Shown here: in pieces, positions 44,681 to 56,939 of the stretch
How the letters are laid out: each line of letters opens with the position of its first letter
Position numbering within the stretch: the first letter of the stretch is position 1
NCBI GenBank assembly: GCA_016648135.1
Contig: JADDOH010002123.1
Location: 62,001-126,000, forward strand
Reading direction: 5' to 3'
Source of the DNA: Agrypnia vestita
Lineage: Eukaryota > Arthropoda > Insecta > Trichoptera > Phryganeidae
DNA length: 64,000 bases
The notes under the pieces: model-generated
Databases searched by the model: none
The model's input: only the letters and a program-made list of their open reading frames with translations
What the model was told of the DNA's origin: nothing
Translations under genes and position numbers: made by a program

Positions 44681-45969
44681 TACATAATACAAAATTCAAA
44701 AGTATTTTGATTTCAGTAAGAGTGTACATTTTTACTTGAAAACAGATTAAAAGGGTTATCTATTTTAGTAGTCATAACTAATTATGAAATTTAAATTTAA
44801 ATTTAATTCTTTAATCAAATTTATACTGAGATTTGTATACATAACCACTTGAATTCAGTTTAACTGAGTTATATTTCCACCGCCAGAGTGAAAAAAAAAA
44901 ATCTTAACATAAAATTGTCTTTCGTTTGTAAAAATTCAATTTTAAGGTTAGAAACGTTTGGCACTCTCGTGGCCCTGGTGACCTCATACAACAGTCAGGT
45001 TGTGGATAGGTTAGTTTAGTGCGATCAACCTGAGTGGTTAGGTTAGGTTCAATCGAGCTGTGGTTGGGCTGGCCGATTGGTCTCTGGCCCAAACAAGTAC
45101 AGGTATCAGCCAAGTACTCCTGGTGGATGGGAGATCTATCTCGACAGCCACTGAGGAGCGTGCTGATGGTACAACGTAGCTGGAAAGGGCCTGGTTGCGT
45201 AACTAGCCCTGCAGAACGAGCTCCATGACCCTAGGTCCGCATACTCTCAGGGCGTGATAGAGTTCGTAGAGGCAGTCAGCGCTAAGCTGCGCAATGTGCG
45301 GCTTTTTGAAATTCATTGTGTTTAGGTGTGTTAGTATGAGATATATTGCTGTATGTTTGTGGGGAAATTAGAATTTCTTCTAATATGTTTAGTTAGATGT
45401 CGTGTTTGTTCTTCAGGCCATTGTTTTGTCTTTTTTAGATTGATTATTTTATTTGATCTGTCTTTTGAAAGTCGTCACGAATACAAAATTTATCTATACA
45501 CATATGAAATGTGCTTATCGTCTTAGTCTTTAAAGACACTATCGGAATTTTGTTAATGCGCACTTTAACAACCACTGCTCCATCCTATATTAATATTCCC
45601 CTAAGTGTATTAACTCAAACCATTAATGGATGAAAATGCTAGTGTAACATAGCAGCAGCAGCAATTGTACACGATTCATGTTTCTTATATCGCCCTTTCT
45701 ACACAACTGTCTATTTTTATGTTGAGGATTTCGCCTTTTATTTTGCAGCTCTGTGTTACCTGGAGGTAGGTTATTTTATGAATGATTCAATATATGATAT
45801 TTATATTATATTACATCTCAGCTTACTATGAGGAATACAAAGATACCCAAGTATGCCTCAGGCTGGACACCAACATTGATGGTAAGGCAGTTACAGAACG
45901 ACTCAGCGTGTCTCGGCTCTGGTACGTCAAGCTCGGTTGGGTGCTGCTAGAGGCCTCCTCGTGTCTGCC
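44681..45969. other. AT-rich with a GC-richer island (45010-45310)
   Basis: The island has no stop-free frame of note; ORFs of 64-69 residues on both strands lack motifs. GGTTAGGTTAGGTT at 45037 is only two or three units. No gene assigned. Confidence 0.4.
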
Positions 45970-46270
45970 TCACCACAATATCGTCACATTTTTGCATTCT
46001 GAACGCTAGGTTAGGTTGTTGCGAGAGAAACTTTATTCCAACGAGCCTTTGGAGAAGGTTTGTAGAGAAGGTAGACAACAATAATAAAATAGCGAAGCTA
46101 TGCTTAGCGGAGAAACAAATCTGACGGCAGAAATTTATTCTTTTAAACTTAATGTTCGGTTATCACATAATAAGTACCAATATATTATCTTTTCTTTAAA
46201 ATTATGTATTCAATTTAATTAGCTAATTAAATGCAAGTTTCTTCGTTTTACTGAATTTTCCTTTTTATAC
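45970..46270. repeat. Direct repeat D1 (partner 46935-47260)
   Basis: CCTCCTCGTGTCTGCCTCAC, CACAATATCGTCACATTTTT, GACGAGCCTTTGGAGAAGG (here AACGAGCC...) and GAAGGTAGACAACAATA recur in the same order about 970 bp downstream. Confidence 0.8.
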
Positions 46271-46365
46271 CGTAGCATGAACATTACCTTAGCTAATTTT
46301 TCTACTTGCGTGTCTCCCTAAAGTACACTCAGAGAACTGTTTTGATTAAATAGTACCACTGTAAT

Positions 46366-46635
46366 TTGACTTTTGTCAATTCCTTTTTTATTACTTATGG
46401 CTTTATTTTCATTCCCTCTTGGGATTTATGGTGGGACGTTTTAGAAATTGCTGTTGCAAGCCTTTTGCATTCACGTCGCACCGAACGACAAGCCTATTGT
46501 CAGAGATTGTATCAATTTCTGGCTGGTGTCTTTGTCCTTGCCTTCTATGACAAGGGTGTGCTTGGTTTTGAGAGAAGGTTGTACTGTAGTGATATTTTAG
46601 ATAGTCCTACTAACAACAGAGTTGCAAGGGCATAG
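46366..46635 (+). CDS. Unrecognised ORF, 89 residues (doubtful)
   Basis: Frame with hydrophobic start (FFITYGFIFIPSWDLWW) and a charged middle (LLHSRRTERQAYCQRLYQFL). No recognised family, no partner copy in the window. It may be chance in a slightly less AT-rich stretch between the two direct repeats D1 and D2. Confidence 0.15.
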   Translation: MTFVNSFFITYGFIFIPSWDLWWDVLEIAVASLLHSRRTERQAYCQRLYQFLAGVFVLAFYDKGVLGFERRLYCSDILDSPTNNRVARA

Positions 46636-46934
46636 CTGTTTTGTGCCTTCCGCTGGACTTCAACTGTAGTGTCTTTAACTTAAGGACGTTAACTTGGCTA
46701 ACAACTTTTAGGCCACAAATTGCTTCACTGTGCCTTTTTTCTTGCTCGTAAATAGTCTCAAAAGAGTCAACTTTTGCTAGACAGATTTCCTTATCCTTCT
46801 GAATAATATATATATAATATATCCTTCGGTTTTATTATGTCTTGCAGACATATAGTGATTTCGGTTTTCACCGAGCTTTTATGTTTCTGTTGCGGGAAAG
46901 AACATCTAAGGCTTTATGAACTGATACTGTGATG

Positions 46935-47260
46935 GACTCTGTAAACTTAGAGACCTCCTCGTGTCTATCTCACCACAATATCATCACATTTTTTGCATTC
47001 TGGAGGCGAGGTTAGGTTAGGTTAGGGTGTTGCAAGGCAAACTTTATTCCGACGAGCCTTTGGAGAAGGGTTGTGTAGAAGGTAGACAACAATATTAAAA
47101 TAGTAAAGTTATGCTTAACAGAGAAACAAATCTAAAGACAGAAAATTATTATTTTAAATTGTTTGGTTATCATATAATAAGTACCAATATACATATTATC
47201 ATTTCTTTTTCAGTTTATTAAAATTATGTATTCAATTAAACTAGCTAATTAAATGCTTCT
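46935..47260. repeat. Direct repeat D2 (partner 45970-46270)
   Basis: See D1. This copy has GGTTAGGTTAGGTTAGGG at about 47008 where D1 has one fewer unit (GGTTAGGTTG). Confidence 0.8.
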
Positions 47261-48193
47261 TTTTATTCTACTAAATGAAGATACATATCTTGGTAATTAT
47301 CTAAAGAAAATTTATCATTTAGCTTGATGCTTTTGTAACTAAAATATTTTAAACGGTTGATGGAACTTTTAATTTTATTTATTTGTCAATGCCTTTAGTG
47401 GGCTTTTACACTTTAAGAATTTTTACACACCTATTATAAGACACATAACCCAAAAAAATATTAAAATTAAAACATATTTATAAAAGAAATGAACAATCAT
47501 TAAAACACTTTAAAATAAATATATGTAAACAAAAATTAGTATAAAAGTAAACACTAAGAATTTAAACCTTTAACAAATAATAATAAAATAAAATAAAGAA
47601 AAGTAATTGGAAAGCAAATTCAAAACTTTACTTAGTCAAGGAGAAAAAATAAAAAAAAATTCCATTACCCATTAAAATTCCAAAATCCATTAAAATGTAC
47701 TCAATTCTACTGGCATATTCTAAGTCTGAGTAACACTTTATTTTAGATATGCTCGAACAACGAACTTACTTTCAAAGTGATGGAGATAATTATTAAAAAA
47801 TTATATGATCACAATTGTTTTCAACGTCTAGCACACATTGTTTTCGAAGTCTAACACACATTATTTTCAAAGTCTAGCATATGTTGTTTTCGAAGTCTAG
47901 CACACGTTATCTTCGAAGTCTAGCAGGTATTTTGGCCCATCACATGCCGCACTTTATCACGGTGCAGCGTGTTTAATCTAGAGTACTTTGATTCCTCCAG
48001 GTCGTAAAGTTCGCAAATACTCGCATCCACGAGCGGCGCGCAAATGAGCACAATGAAATGATTAATGATCATTTTCTTCAAATTGACTTGTGATTCGTAT
48101 CCTTTTGGATCCTAATGTGAGCTATTCACAGTGTATAACCACCGCAGATCTGGTCAGTTGAGGATCATTAGCAGGAACAAAATAATGAAACTC
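47261..48193. other. AT-rich stretch; retroelement tail and a 23-bp array
   Basis: 47385-47420 (ATTTATTTGTCAATGCCTTT, GTGGGCTTTTACA) resembles the tails at 55850, 58385 and 61656. 47826-47935 has four to five 23-bp units beginning GTCTAGCACACRTTRTTTTC. Confidence 0.5.
47826..47935. repeat. 23-bp tandem repeat
   Basis: GTCTAGCACACATTGTTTTC-GAA and variants at 23-bp spacing (47826, 47849, 47872, 47895, 47918). Confidence 0.85.
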
Positions 48194-48308
48194 ACTACCA
48201 GGAGACAAACAAAATTGATAAAAATAATCAATTATATAACAAAAAACTTTTCAACATTTTTGTTATATAATTGATTATTTTTATCAATATTATTTGTCTC
48301 CTGGTAGT
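48194..48308. repeat. 52-bp-arm palindrome
   Basis: 48194-48245 and 48257-48308 are inverted copies with two mismatches and an 11-nt loop (ACTACCAGGAGACAAA ... TTATATAACAAAAA). The outer part recurs singly at about 38303-38350. Confidence 0.85.
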
Positions 48309-48329
48309 AAATTCGTTTTCATTTCGGTT

Positions 48330-48547
48330 GAATATAAACGAGGTAAATTTTCTCGGTTATCCCGCGTCAGTTGGTCCTGAGAAGGACCGTTGTACTCCCG
48401 ACGTTTCAAACAGATCGCACTGTTCATCTTTAGGGGGGTGGGGTGACTTGTCACTGAAGTGTCGCTCTTACACAGCTCAGAGCCAAGTGAGTATATATGT
48501 ATATACTCCTGGAGTGAACGGAGTATATATATATTCTGGAGTATACC

Positions 48548-48586
<39 letters not shown>

Positions 48587-48735
48587 GTTGTATTTAAGTT
48601 TTTCACTGGTAAAAGATGGCGAATTGTTTTCTGGGGGAACCCGCGTCAAATAGTCCTGAAAAGGACTTTTACACTCCCGATGTTTCAAATAGATAGCAAT
48701 ATTCATTCTCAAGGGCCTTCTATCTTGAATCCTGC
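48330..48735 (-). repeat. Direct pair of PLE/retrozyme-like modules
   Basis: Two units, about 48345-48445 and 48620-48725, roughly 280 bp apart, share GCGTCA, the hairpin GGTCCTGAGAAGGACC (decayed in unit 2), CCCGACGTTTCAAA and a downstream CA-T-TTCAT. A third unit at 56070-56165 has an intact hammerhead-like core in the same place. Here the GAAAC strings (CGTTTC at 48401; ATGTTTC in unit 2) remain partly, but CTGANGA is altered. A TA run lies between the units. Confidence 0.55.
48549..48583. repeat. (TA)n microsatellite
   Basis: Pure TA run between the two modules. Confidence 0.9.
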
Positions 48736-48817
48736 CCAAAACCGGATGAGTAAACCCGACTGTTCAGGGCAAGAGCCAGAATAAAACTGAGTTTTAAATC
48801 TTAATAAAATCCTAATT

Positions 48818-48854
<37 letters not shown>
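48818..48854. repeat. (TA)n microsatellite
   Basis: Interrupted once by TG. Confidence 0.9.
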
Positions 48855-49379
48855 TTTTGTATTTATAGTGTGATCTATTTGTAGTAGTCACAACCAATTA
48901 TGAAATTAAAATGATTTAAGTCTGAAAATGACGATAATATTGACCGTGAACTTCCTCTTTATCTGTCACATTATGACATCTTAAACCTGATTGGTAGAAT
49001 CATGCTTTGACTATCATACACTTTCGCGACATTCATTAGTCAGCTATCTGACTTTTTCATTGAAAGTTGAAATTTGCCTTGCCGCATAAATTTTTGAAAT
49101 ATGTCTTTTAACGAGTAAGACGTTTCCTCGTTTTTTAAGTCTAAGGGAATCATCTTAATGACCACACATGTGGAAATAAAAACATTTGTTCTTTTAGTTA
49201 TAAATTTTTATTTTATATGAGATGCATTTCGCCAAAGTTTGACAGTGCACTCATACGGCGAAACACGTCTCACAAAAATTAAATATTAAAAGGAACTATA
49301 AATAAACAAATATTTTTATTTCCATGTGTGCAGTAAAATCATTTTGTATATGTTTATTTCGGAAGTGATATCGTTTCCA
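48855..49379. repeat. Further diverged duplicates; PLE-like end
   Basis: 48880-49010 matches 34720-34830 (AATTATGAAATTAAAATGAT, TTTATCTGTCACATTATGAC). At 49218-49276 GAGATGCATTTCGCC and GGCGAAACACGTCTC form a loose inverted pair, with relatives at about 29855 and 50645; such GGCGAAAC-type ends occur in retroelement termini. Confidence 0.45.
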
Positions 49380-50159
49380 ATTCGATTCGTGTTCTTTTGT
49401 ACATATCTGTCAGATGAATGAACTCGCTGGGGCGCCGCTAGAGGCCTCCAGGTATCCACCGCAATTCTTTCGGAGGTAACATTCACATATCTATCCTTAG
49501 CTGTTTACTATAAATTTACAGGTTATGTTTTCTATAAAATTTCAAATTCAGTATTTTATAAATTAGTAATCCTTGATGACGGCACGAACTTTTTTTTTGG
49601 ATACTACTGTCTTTGCTTTACCCCACATATTACGTGATATTTAAGAACCATTTAAAATGTTACATTTAACATTTAAAAATATATTACCATTCTAAATACT
49701 AGCCGAGTTCTTTTAACGGTTATAATATCTCCTGCGATGAGAGCTGGCAGGAGAAGAGTGTCTTCTTACATTTATTTTTATTTTGTCTTCTTAATGACTT
49801 GGTCTGACTAACAGATTTCAATTCAATTGTCCGCCGGCTTTTGAAGCTGACTTTAAATACGAAGAAACATACTAACTACTAATAATCTAATAATAATACT
49901 AATAACTATTCATTCATACAAAAATTACACGCTTTGGAAAAAGGTAGTTATTTGTAACCATAATTTGGATTCATAGATCAATGTATTCTACTTGTCATAC
50001 CTAATAATTAATAGAAAGAAAAACGTATTCAATTTTTATTTACATTAAGACACAAATTAATAAAAGCTTATAGAAACGCAATACTCACTGGTATATCGAT
50101 GTAAGTTGGCGTTAGATTCTGTGTTTGCTTTATAGTTTTATAACTTTCTGATTCCACTA

Positions 50160-50455
50160 TTGGTTAGAAACAACACATGAAATAGTCCACTGGACACCTG
50201 GGAACTGTGATCTGCAGCTTTGGACAGTTCCAGATCCTTTCACACCGAAACCTGGACCCCAACTGTCCCGTTTCCAGGTATTTTCTGTAGCTCGGTGCCA
50301 CGTTGTCGAAAGGAAAGCTTGCTCTCCTTTGCGTGCTTTGTCTGCTCGCATTTCTGCAAGTATCCGCCTAATTTAAAGAGATCATTGTCTTGTTGTGGAG
50401 TTTAGTCTCCCTCTCGTCAGTCATATTGTATCATAATTGTAAGACTCCATCCTTC
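50160..50455. other. GC-richer insert within block A2
   Basis: Interrupts the alignment with A1 (which runs directly from TTATATGACTCCTT to GGGGATTAAAAAACTCGGT). Contains frames of about 60 residues on both strands without motifs. Origin unknown. Confidence 0.4.
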
Positions 50456-51286
50456 GCTGGTAGGGGATTAAAAAACTCGGTAGATAAAAAGTGAATTATA
50501 AAGCATGTCTGCAATTTAAATAGAAAAAGTGAATATTAATTTGATAATAAAAATTAAAAAGCTTTGTGAGAAAAAAGGTCACCGTAGGCATTTTTATGGA
50601 AATAAAACACCTGTTTCTCTATTCTACTTGTTAAACTGATTTGAGACGCATTTCACATTGCGAGTGCATTATCAATCGCAAACTAAATAAGTACAACAAA
50701 AAAACAATTATTTTATTTTCACGCATGTAATTTTGGAGCTCTCATTTAAAAAAATTAAAACAGTCATATTGTATAAATATTATTTGAAAAGTTTCTTAAA
50801 AAAGTGATCAATTATTATTATATACATTTTTACTTTCTGTAAACATGGTCATTATACAAAAATTCGTAATTCTCTGTGATTAGAATTAATTTCGGACGTA
50901 ATACACAAACAGCATTCTTTATTTTTTAAATAGTTAATTTTATTAACACTGACATCACATTTAATAAAATATTTATCCAAATTACATCTATATAAAATTG
51001 TCTATTTATATTATAAAATAATATTTTAAGGAAAGTCGCCAAATATGGAATACCATTTTGTTTTAGGGACATAAATAAAAAACTTCATTGAAATGAAAAC
51101 AGTTTAATGTTATTACTAATCAGTCATACATTTATATGTAATAATTAACAGCCTTCCAACAAATAAATTAATTATCAAAATAAAATCGAACACAAAAAAC
51201 TAAATTACAAATGAGTAACCAAATATGGAATAAGTACCCATATATGGAATAAAAACTTAAGTCATCATAACTGGCAATTGTGTTAC

Positions 51287-52210
51287 TTTTTCATTTCATT
51301 TCATTGCCGATAAATCGGCGTTTATTGGGCAAGAATAGACATTTTATAGCATAATACAAATAAATTAGGATAATATGTAACAAGCCTCTCGGCCACTACC
51401 TACTCGCTAGATATATAGAAATACCTGTTCTGAATTAGATAGCTTCTTTTAACATTTTATCCCCAAAGCTAGTACATGCATTAAAATTCAAGAGCAAAAA
51501 ATGTTAAAAAATATAAATATAAAAGTATCACACGAGATGCAGGAAAAATGGAAATAAATGAAAACTAAAGTTTTACATTTCTTATCCAAACAGCGTCTTT
51601 TATATGGTTCCGCAAAATAAGTGGCAGATATAAAAAGGAATAAATGGCAGGAGATAAAATGGAATAAAGAAAAGAAAACAGAAAAAAAAGGATAGATTGG
51701 AATGCATAGAATACAAATTCGTAACAGATAAGAATAGCAAAAAAGTGAAGTAATTATAATAAATATATGTAAATATATAGTTAAGTAATAATATATGTAA
51801 ATATATAGTTAAGTAGGGGTAGGTAATAAATAATACATTTAAAAAATATATGAAGTAAAAAATGGAAAATATGCACGCGATCAGTTTCACAGTTTATCAA
51901 GAGTTCAAAATTAGAGCTTATTTTCACTGGGTACTCATTTATTTCCCGACACTCGATCACCAATGACAGCTCAGTTCATTTATTAAGTTGTATCTTCAAT
52001 CTAAGGCAGATTTGTTCATCTAAGAAACTCTTCCAGCCGATTGCTCCCAATCTTTGAAAACCATGCAGTAATGTATGGAACTTTAGGGGTTTAGCAGTTG
52101 AGATCTCTGTGGTAGTTTGTTATACATCCGCAGTCCAATAAATCTTTGAGCGAAGACATGCAATATTGATTGCCCTTCGTTTTCCTTCTATTTCTATCAT
52201 CGCTATATCC
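51287..52210 (-). mobile_element. Probable retroelement insert in block A2
   Basis: Starts with TTTCATTTCATTTCATTGCC (an A-rich tail on the minus strand) and continues AT-rich. Near 52000-52200 the minus strand shows KILGLRMYNKLPQ- and YCMVFKDWEQSAGRV-like pieces, reminiscent of a LINE 3' end, with stops. Absent from A1. Confidence 0.4.
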
Positions 52211-52505
52211 GCTTTAAGGTGAAATGCGCATTGAACCGTTTTGGGTTTTCAAGTGTTTTATCTTCAATAATCTGTTTAAGTAAAAACCACGTTATTTGTA
52301 TTCTGTGAAGAGGTTTTCTTCGTCTGTCAAGTAATTTACACCGCTTCGACGGGTTAGTTTCTTGTGTCACATCAGTGGATGGAAGATCCCCGACGCAGTA
52401 GTGTGTGAATTGAGAAGAATCCTAACCCGCTTGGGAGCATTCTTCTGTGTTTAGTATTTTCTGTCACGTGTTTGAATGTGTGAACTAAGCGGGACAGTAC
52501 GGGGT

Positions 52506-52790
52506 TTTAATTTATTTATTTATTTAATGCTGATATGGGATTTTACAAAATATACAATATGTACAATATGAAAACCACAAAAGACAGTATTAATTACAGT
52601 ACATTAAGAGGATAAAGCACATATAATAGATTTGAGTAAATTAAAAACAGAAGTGAAAAAGAGAATTTTAAACAGGAAGAAGAAAAAGAAAAATTGATTT
52701 ATCCATTACCATTTAGTTTAGACGTGAAGAATTGTTTCAATTTAGTCCTATACACAGTTATACTATCGGAAAAATACTCTACTAATACTC
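52506..52790 (-). mobile_element. Retroelement tail insert with (AAAT)n
   Basis: On the minus strand it ends in (AAAT)n next to the block A2 sequence (plus strand TTTATTTATTTATTTAATGC). It resembles the better defined insert at 61656-62180 (same type of tail, same AT-rich body). It separates GGGACAGTAC from the segment that A1 continues with. Confidence 0.5.
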
Positions 52791-53760
52791 AATTATGGAT
52801 GCAGAAATTTATTGGAACAATCTTCACAGACCATATAGCCGGATTAATACATCACCTTCATGGAACAATTTTCATTTTTAAATATTTAGCTATATTGTTA
52901 TATTCATGTCTGTAACAATTTAATATTTTTATTAAAAATTCGACCCGGTATTTTTATATATTATAAATGATAAGTATTTTATTAATCAAATACATCGTAA
53001 TATTCAAGTTATACACAGCTGAAATCTGGTACATATGTAGTAAGAATTATATTACTAAGAAACATTTGTAAGGAGGAGGTCTATCAAGAGTGATGTGGAT
53101 GGTTAAATGGAAAAATGATATTTTACAAAATTATAAATAAAATAAATGTAAAAAAAAAGTTAGTTAATTTAATTTTTGTGTGCAGCCAAAACAGCATTGA
53201 AAATGCATAACTTTAATGTTTTGAATAAAAAGAAAATTATGTGTTATCCTGACATATGTAACTAATAAATATTATTGGTACCACTCATTATTTTAAGGAA
53301 CAAAACCAAAACTTTCAATTATTTCAAATTCATTTATACAATCGATAGATAGATTTTGAAACATTTTGTTTAATAAAATAAAACATATGATTATATAAAT
53401 AAAAGATAAATAAAACATATGTATTCATATATAAATAGTATATGAATACATAATAAGTGTATGTATTTTTATAATAGGTATGAACATTTCCAATCGGGAG
53501 CTTTTGCCGCAGGTCGATTAGGCCTGCTACTTTATATACAGCTATTTTTATGATCCGATACAAATCCACCTTTATATGAATTAGTTGAAGTGTTTTTTAT
53601 TACTTATCCAATGATTGAGTTTGTCCAATTGCTGGCAAAATCTTAACTTTGATAACTAATTTTCATTCCAATTCTTGCATGAAGCTTTTGTCGGATTTTC
53701 TTGCATGGGTTGATGCAGTATATTAATCAAAATGCAAAGTTAAGTAAACATTTGTTATTA

Positions 53761-54060
53761 AAAGATTGAGATATTGAAAAGTCTTAGATATGTTACGCGC
53801 GACAAACATTTACTACGTTGGTAGCGCGCCCCGGAATGTAACAGTAGATAGCTGCAGATTATAGGTCCGCGCTGATCCACTGCCGAAATTGGAATGGTGT
53901 GAACGAAACTTCTTCTGGACTTTCTCCATCATAAGAGAGTAATTGCTGTCATGTAGCCCCCAAATCATCGAGCCACTCTCGAGTCTACTTCGCACCAAGG
54001 AGTTCGTACAGATGTCAGCCTCGCCGCTCGAGTCCCTCGCGCCTCCACGATAGTAAAATG
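53761..54060 (-). pseudogene. LINE reverse-transcriptase fragment
   Basis: The minus strand encodes LVRSRLESGSMIWGLHDSNY then SLMMEKVQKKF. The LVRSxLExGSxIW...ExVQxKF pattern is the well-known thumb segment of Jockey/CR1-type LINEs (usually LEYGS). It is short, with no palm. Confidence 0.65.
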
Positions 54061-54604
54061 GCTGATTTTCAGTGTTATGAATATTTTTAAAGATATTTGT
54101 ATCGTTTTTGTACCTTTGCTTGTCGATATTTATTTTGATGTTAACCTATAAACGATGTTTTATAGGAGATAAGTGTTTTAAAGTCTGATGACAGAAAATT
54201 ATTCTTTTAAAATTAATTTTTGGTTTTCGCAAAACAAAAACGGGTATATTTTCTTTTTTTTAAACTGAATGCAGGTCTGTTATTTCACTAAAAAGACATC
54301 CGTGACACTACCTGTACAAATTTTATCCTTAGATAACTTGATGCTTTTGCAACTATAATATTTTAGACAGCTGAATGGACTTTTTGGGTGACAATTCCTA
54401 AAAAATAAGTTTGGAATACCTAGAACGTTATATATATTAAGTCGACGCGTTAGATGGTGAGAGTAACTAAGTATATTCGACAGGAACCATGGTTTAGGAT
54501 ACGTGGGTATACCTTTACGTTGAAGTACCTACGTAAATAAATATTTTCATATATTTTTAAGAAATTAATTACAATGTTGTTTTCTTCTCACTATAACACT
54601 TTAA
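54061..54604. other. AT-rich stretch; shreds of duplicated blocks
   Basis: 54120-54185 matches 39715-39790 (GATATTTATTTTGATGTTAACC, TTTTATAGGAGATAAGTG). Otherwise nothing. Confidence 0.4.
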
Positions 54605-54650
54605 TTTAAAAAGTTTTTCGACGCTTACTGCGTCATCTTCAGTAATAAAC
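54605..54650 (-). ncRNA. Hammerhead-like core with a perfect stem II
   Basis: The minus strand reads CTGAAGA (54636-54642), T, then GACGC and GCGTC pairing over a 5-nt loop AGTAA, then GAAA followed by AAC. The segment after it (ATAAACTAAACTAAA) is similar to that at 60024-60050, where a related core is decayed and a PLE frame follows. Confidence 0.5.
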
Positions 54651-55849
54651 TAAACTAAATCATAAGACTAATGACGCTTGTCGACTTTGGTGTGAGAGTG
54701 GAGTGAATATTTTCATTTAGTTATTTAATAGAATCATCTCAATTTTTTCGCCAAACTTGAGATTAATCGGTACTTAATTTATTTTCTTTTATTATATATA
54801 AATTTTTATGCTTTATTTAGAAGCACACTCATTTTTAATTATCTTATATAACACTTTGGCTAAGTGATATTCTTTTTTTTGCTGTTTTTCAAAATTTTAC
54901 TTAATTAAAATAATTGATTGGGGATTATTTCAACCATTTATGAAATTACTCAAAAATTCTCCCAATCACATTATTTACGGAAAAATTATATATAATATGA
55001 AAATTCATTATAATCGAGTTTCTGCAGTTAATCAATTATTATCATATTTTTCTTCTACCGCAAAAACCTCAATTACTACTGCGAACGTGGTCAATAAATA
55101 CTACTTCTCCTACTACTCACTTTCAATGTAATATTGATATGTAGAACTGTCATGTTAAGCTTATGTTATTTGTTAAACAATGACTATTTACTAAATAACT
55201 TAAGACGCCTCGATCAGGTCAATATTGTATATTTGAACTATTTCAACATTAACATGTCAATCGTCCAGTTCATTAGTCAGACATCGATTTGATATTGAGA
55301 TAATGAGAAAAGCTATATTAAAGTGGTCACCATTAATCAAATATTATTTATATATGCCTGATTTTTACACATTGTGTAAACAGGTGTTTAAGTATTTAGT
55401 ACATATAAAATTTGTGTATTGACTAATGTAATGGTTTTGGAAAAGATTCCTAATCGTTTTAATCATTTCGAATTAATTCCGTAATTCTATCAATATTAGA
55501 CTTGCAGGTAATATAGTGTCATTTGCAGGCAACGTTCATGACTTTCAATGAGACTTTGTGCTTCAAATGGATTAAATTTCAAAATAATCATGAAAACGAA
55601 GGAACGATTTATACAAATTGTGTTACATTGACAAGAATCATCTAAATCACGAAAAGCATCACTTTTATCATTTTTAACATTTGAAAATTTTTAAAATAAC
55701 TCTAACGGAAACTGGGAATCAAATTCGCATGGCTGAAGGACGATAGATCAGCAGACTTTTTTTACATGTGCAATTTTAGGTCTCCACAAATTTTTGCGTT
55801 AAATCAAATCTGCCTGCCTTTTCTCCCGCATTTTACACGGTATAAGAAA
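54651..55849. other. AT-rich stretch, nothing recognised
   Basis: Possibly includes decayed PLE sequence next to the core, but no frame survives. Confidence 0.35.
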
Positions 55850-55950
55850 TTTTATTTATTTATATATTATTATATTATTAATCGACGCCCTAGTGGGCTT
55901 TTACAGTACATGAAAGTTAATAAGATTTTTATATACCTAATATAAAACAC
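55850..55950 (-). repeat. Retroelement tail fragment
   Basis: Plus strand TTTATTTATATATTATTATA ... GACGCCCTAGTGGGCTTTTA; same type as at 47385 and 58385. Confidence 0.5.
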
Positions 55951-55956
55951 TGTAAA

Positions 55957-55979
55957 TTATATATATTTATATATATATC

Positions 55980-56020
<41 letters not shown>
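55957..56020. repeat. (TA)n microsatellite
   Basis: Long, slightly interrupted TA run before the hammerhead-like module. Confidence 0.9.
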
Positions 56021-56024
<4 letters not shown>

Positions 56025-56069
56025 ATAGTAAAGGTTTTTACGGGTGTTAGAAATGTTAGTATTAATTTC

Positions 56070-56165
56070 TTTGGGGGTAACCTGCGTCAAAATTTGGTCC
56101 TCAGAAGGACCATTCGTCAACCGACGTTTCGCCTGAATCACAACAGGAATCTTCAGGGTGCCTTG
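56070..56165 (-). ncRNA. Hammerhead-like core within a retroelement module
   Basis: The minus strand reads CTGAAGA (56150-56156), a 19-nt spacer with CCTG/CAGG pairing, GAAAC (56126-56130) and directly GTC. Beyond it comes GGTCCTTCTGAGGACC, a perfect short hairpin that also occurs in the two modules at 48.3-48.7 kb. The arrangement (core, GUC, hairpin) is constant across the three modules. Confidence 0.5.
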
Positions 56166-56690
56166 TTAATAAATTTCCATCACGAGGGGTGTTAATAAAT
56201 TTCCATCACAGTGCGAGCACGTCCATTCGTATCGACAGCTTACTACCAAGTGAGGTCTGGCAAGTCAAAATCTAAATTTGGGTACTTCGGTAATTATTAG
56301 CCTTAATGGTTTTTGTGAAATTTGTATTGAATATTGGATATTCCCAGCCGTTGTTGTTTGTCTGGCTCCTTGTAATGCGCTTTGTACTCGATGTTGCTTC
56401 TATTATGTCGATATTTATCTGTTCGGTGGTTGTATTTAATTTTTTTTGCACGTTAATATATTATTTTTACATAGTGTTTCTTTAATTTGTGTATGCTTCC
56501 ACAAATTCCGATCTATAATATGGGGATTATTTTGTGTAATAGATATTTTTAATATGATAGCCGTGATGAGACATTGGGACTCTGTCTCCTCGGTGATCGT
56601 CTTGTCTCGTACCATTGCCGCTATCCTTGCTTCATGTTGTCTTTGTCTCTCTGAATCTCTGTAATCTAATAAAGGTCGGCACGAATAAAT
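56166..56690. other. No gene recognised
   Basis: Less AT-rich than average. 56175-56215 contains a short direct repeat (TGTTAATAAATTTCCATCAC twice). Confidence 0.4.
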
Positions 56691-56714
56691 ATTATATATA
56701 TATATATATATATT
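56691..56714. repeat. (TA)n microsatellite
   Basis: Short TA run. Confidence 0.85.
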
Positions 56715-56939
56715 TGATAAGTCTCAAGAAACCTCCACCTACATTTGCAACTGGGACATCTCCACCAACTAATCCTTTGCCTTCGGGTGGACTGTAACCT
56801 AAATCAGTCAATATTTGAAGAATGAATGTCAAGAAATGTTTATTTAGAGAAAAACAGTTTTTACAGTTTCAAAGTCCACATTTCTTTCTCTTATGCTCGT
56901 TTTATATAAATATTGAACCAATTTATTACTATATAAACA

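Larger units (their letters stand above)
49380..53760. repeat. Large duplicated block A2 (partner 28691-32700)
   Basis: Counterpart of block A1 (segments listed there). It has been enlarged by three insertions absent from A1: 50160-50455, about 51287-52210 and about 52506-52790. Confidence 0.75.

Noticed and set aside
45030..47030. Telomeric (TTAGG)n tracts
   Set aside because: Only two or three units at each place (45037, 46007, 47008) inside a direct repeat; too short for a telomere or an interstitial telomere.
28691..53760. Integrated large DNA virus
   Set aside because: No recognisable viral core gene or dense coding; the shared blocks are mostly noncoding.
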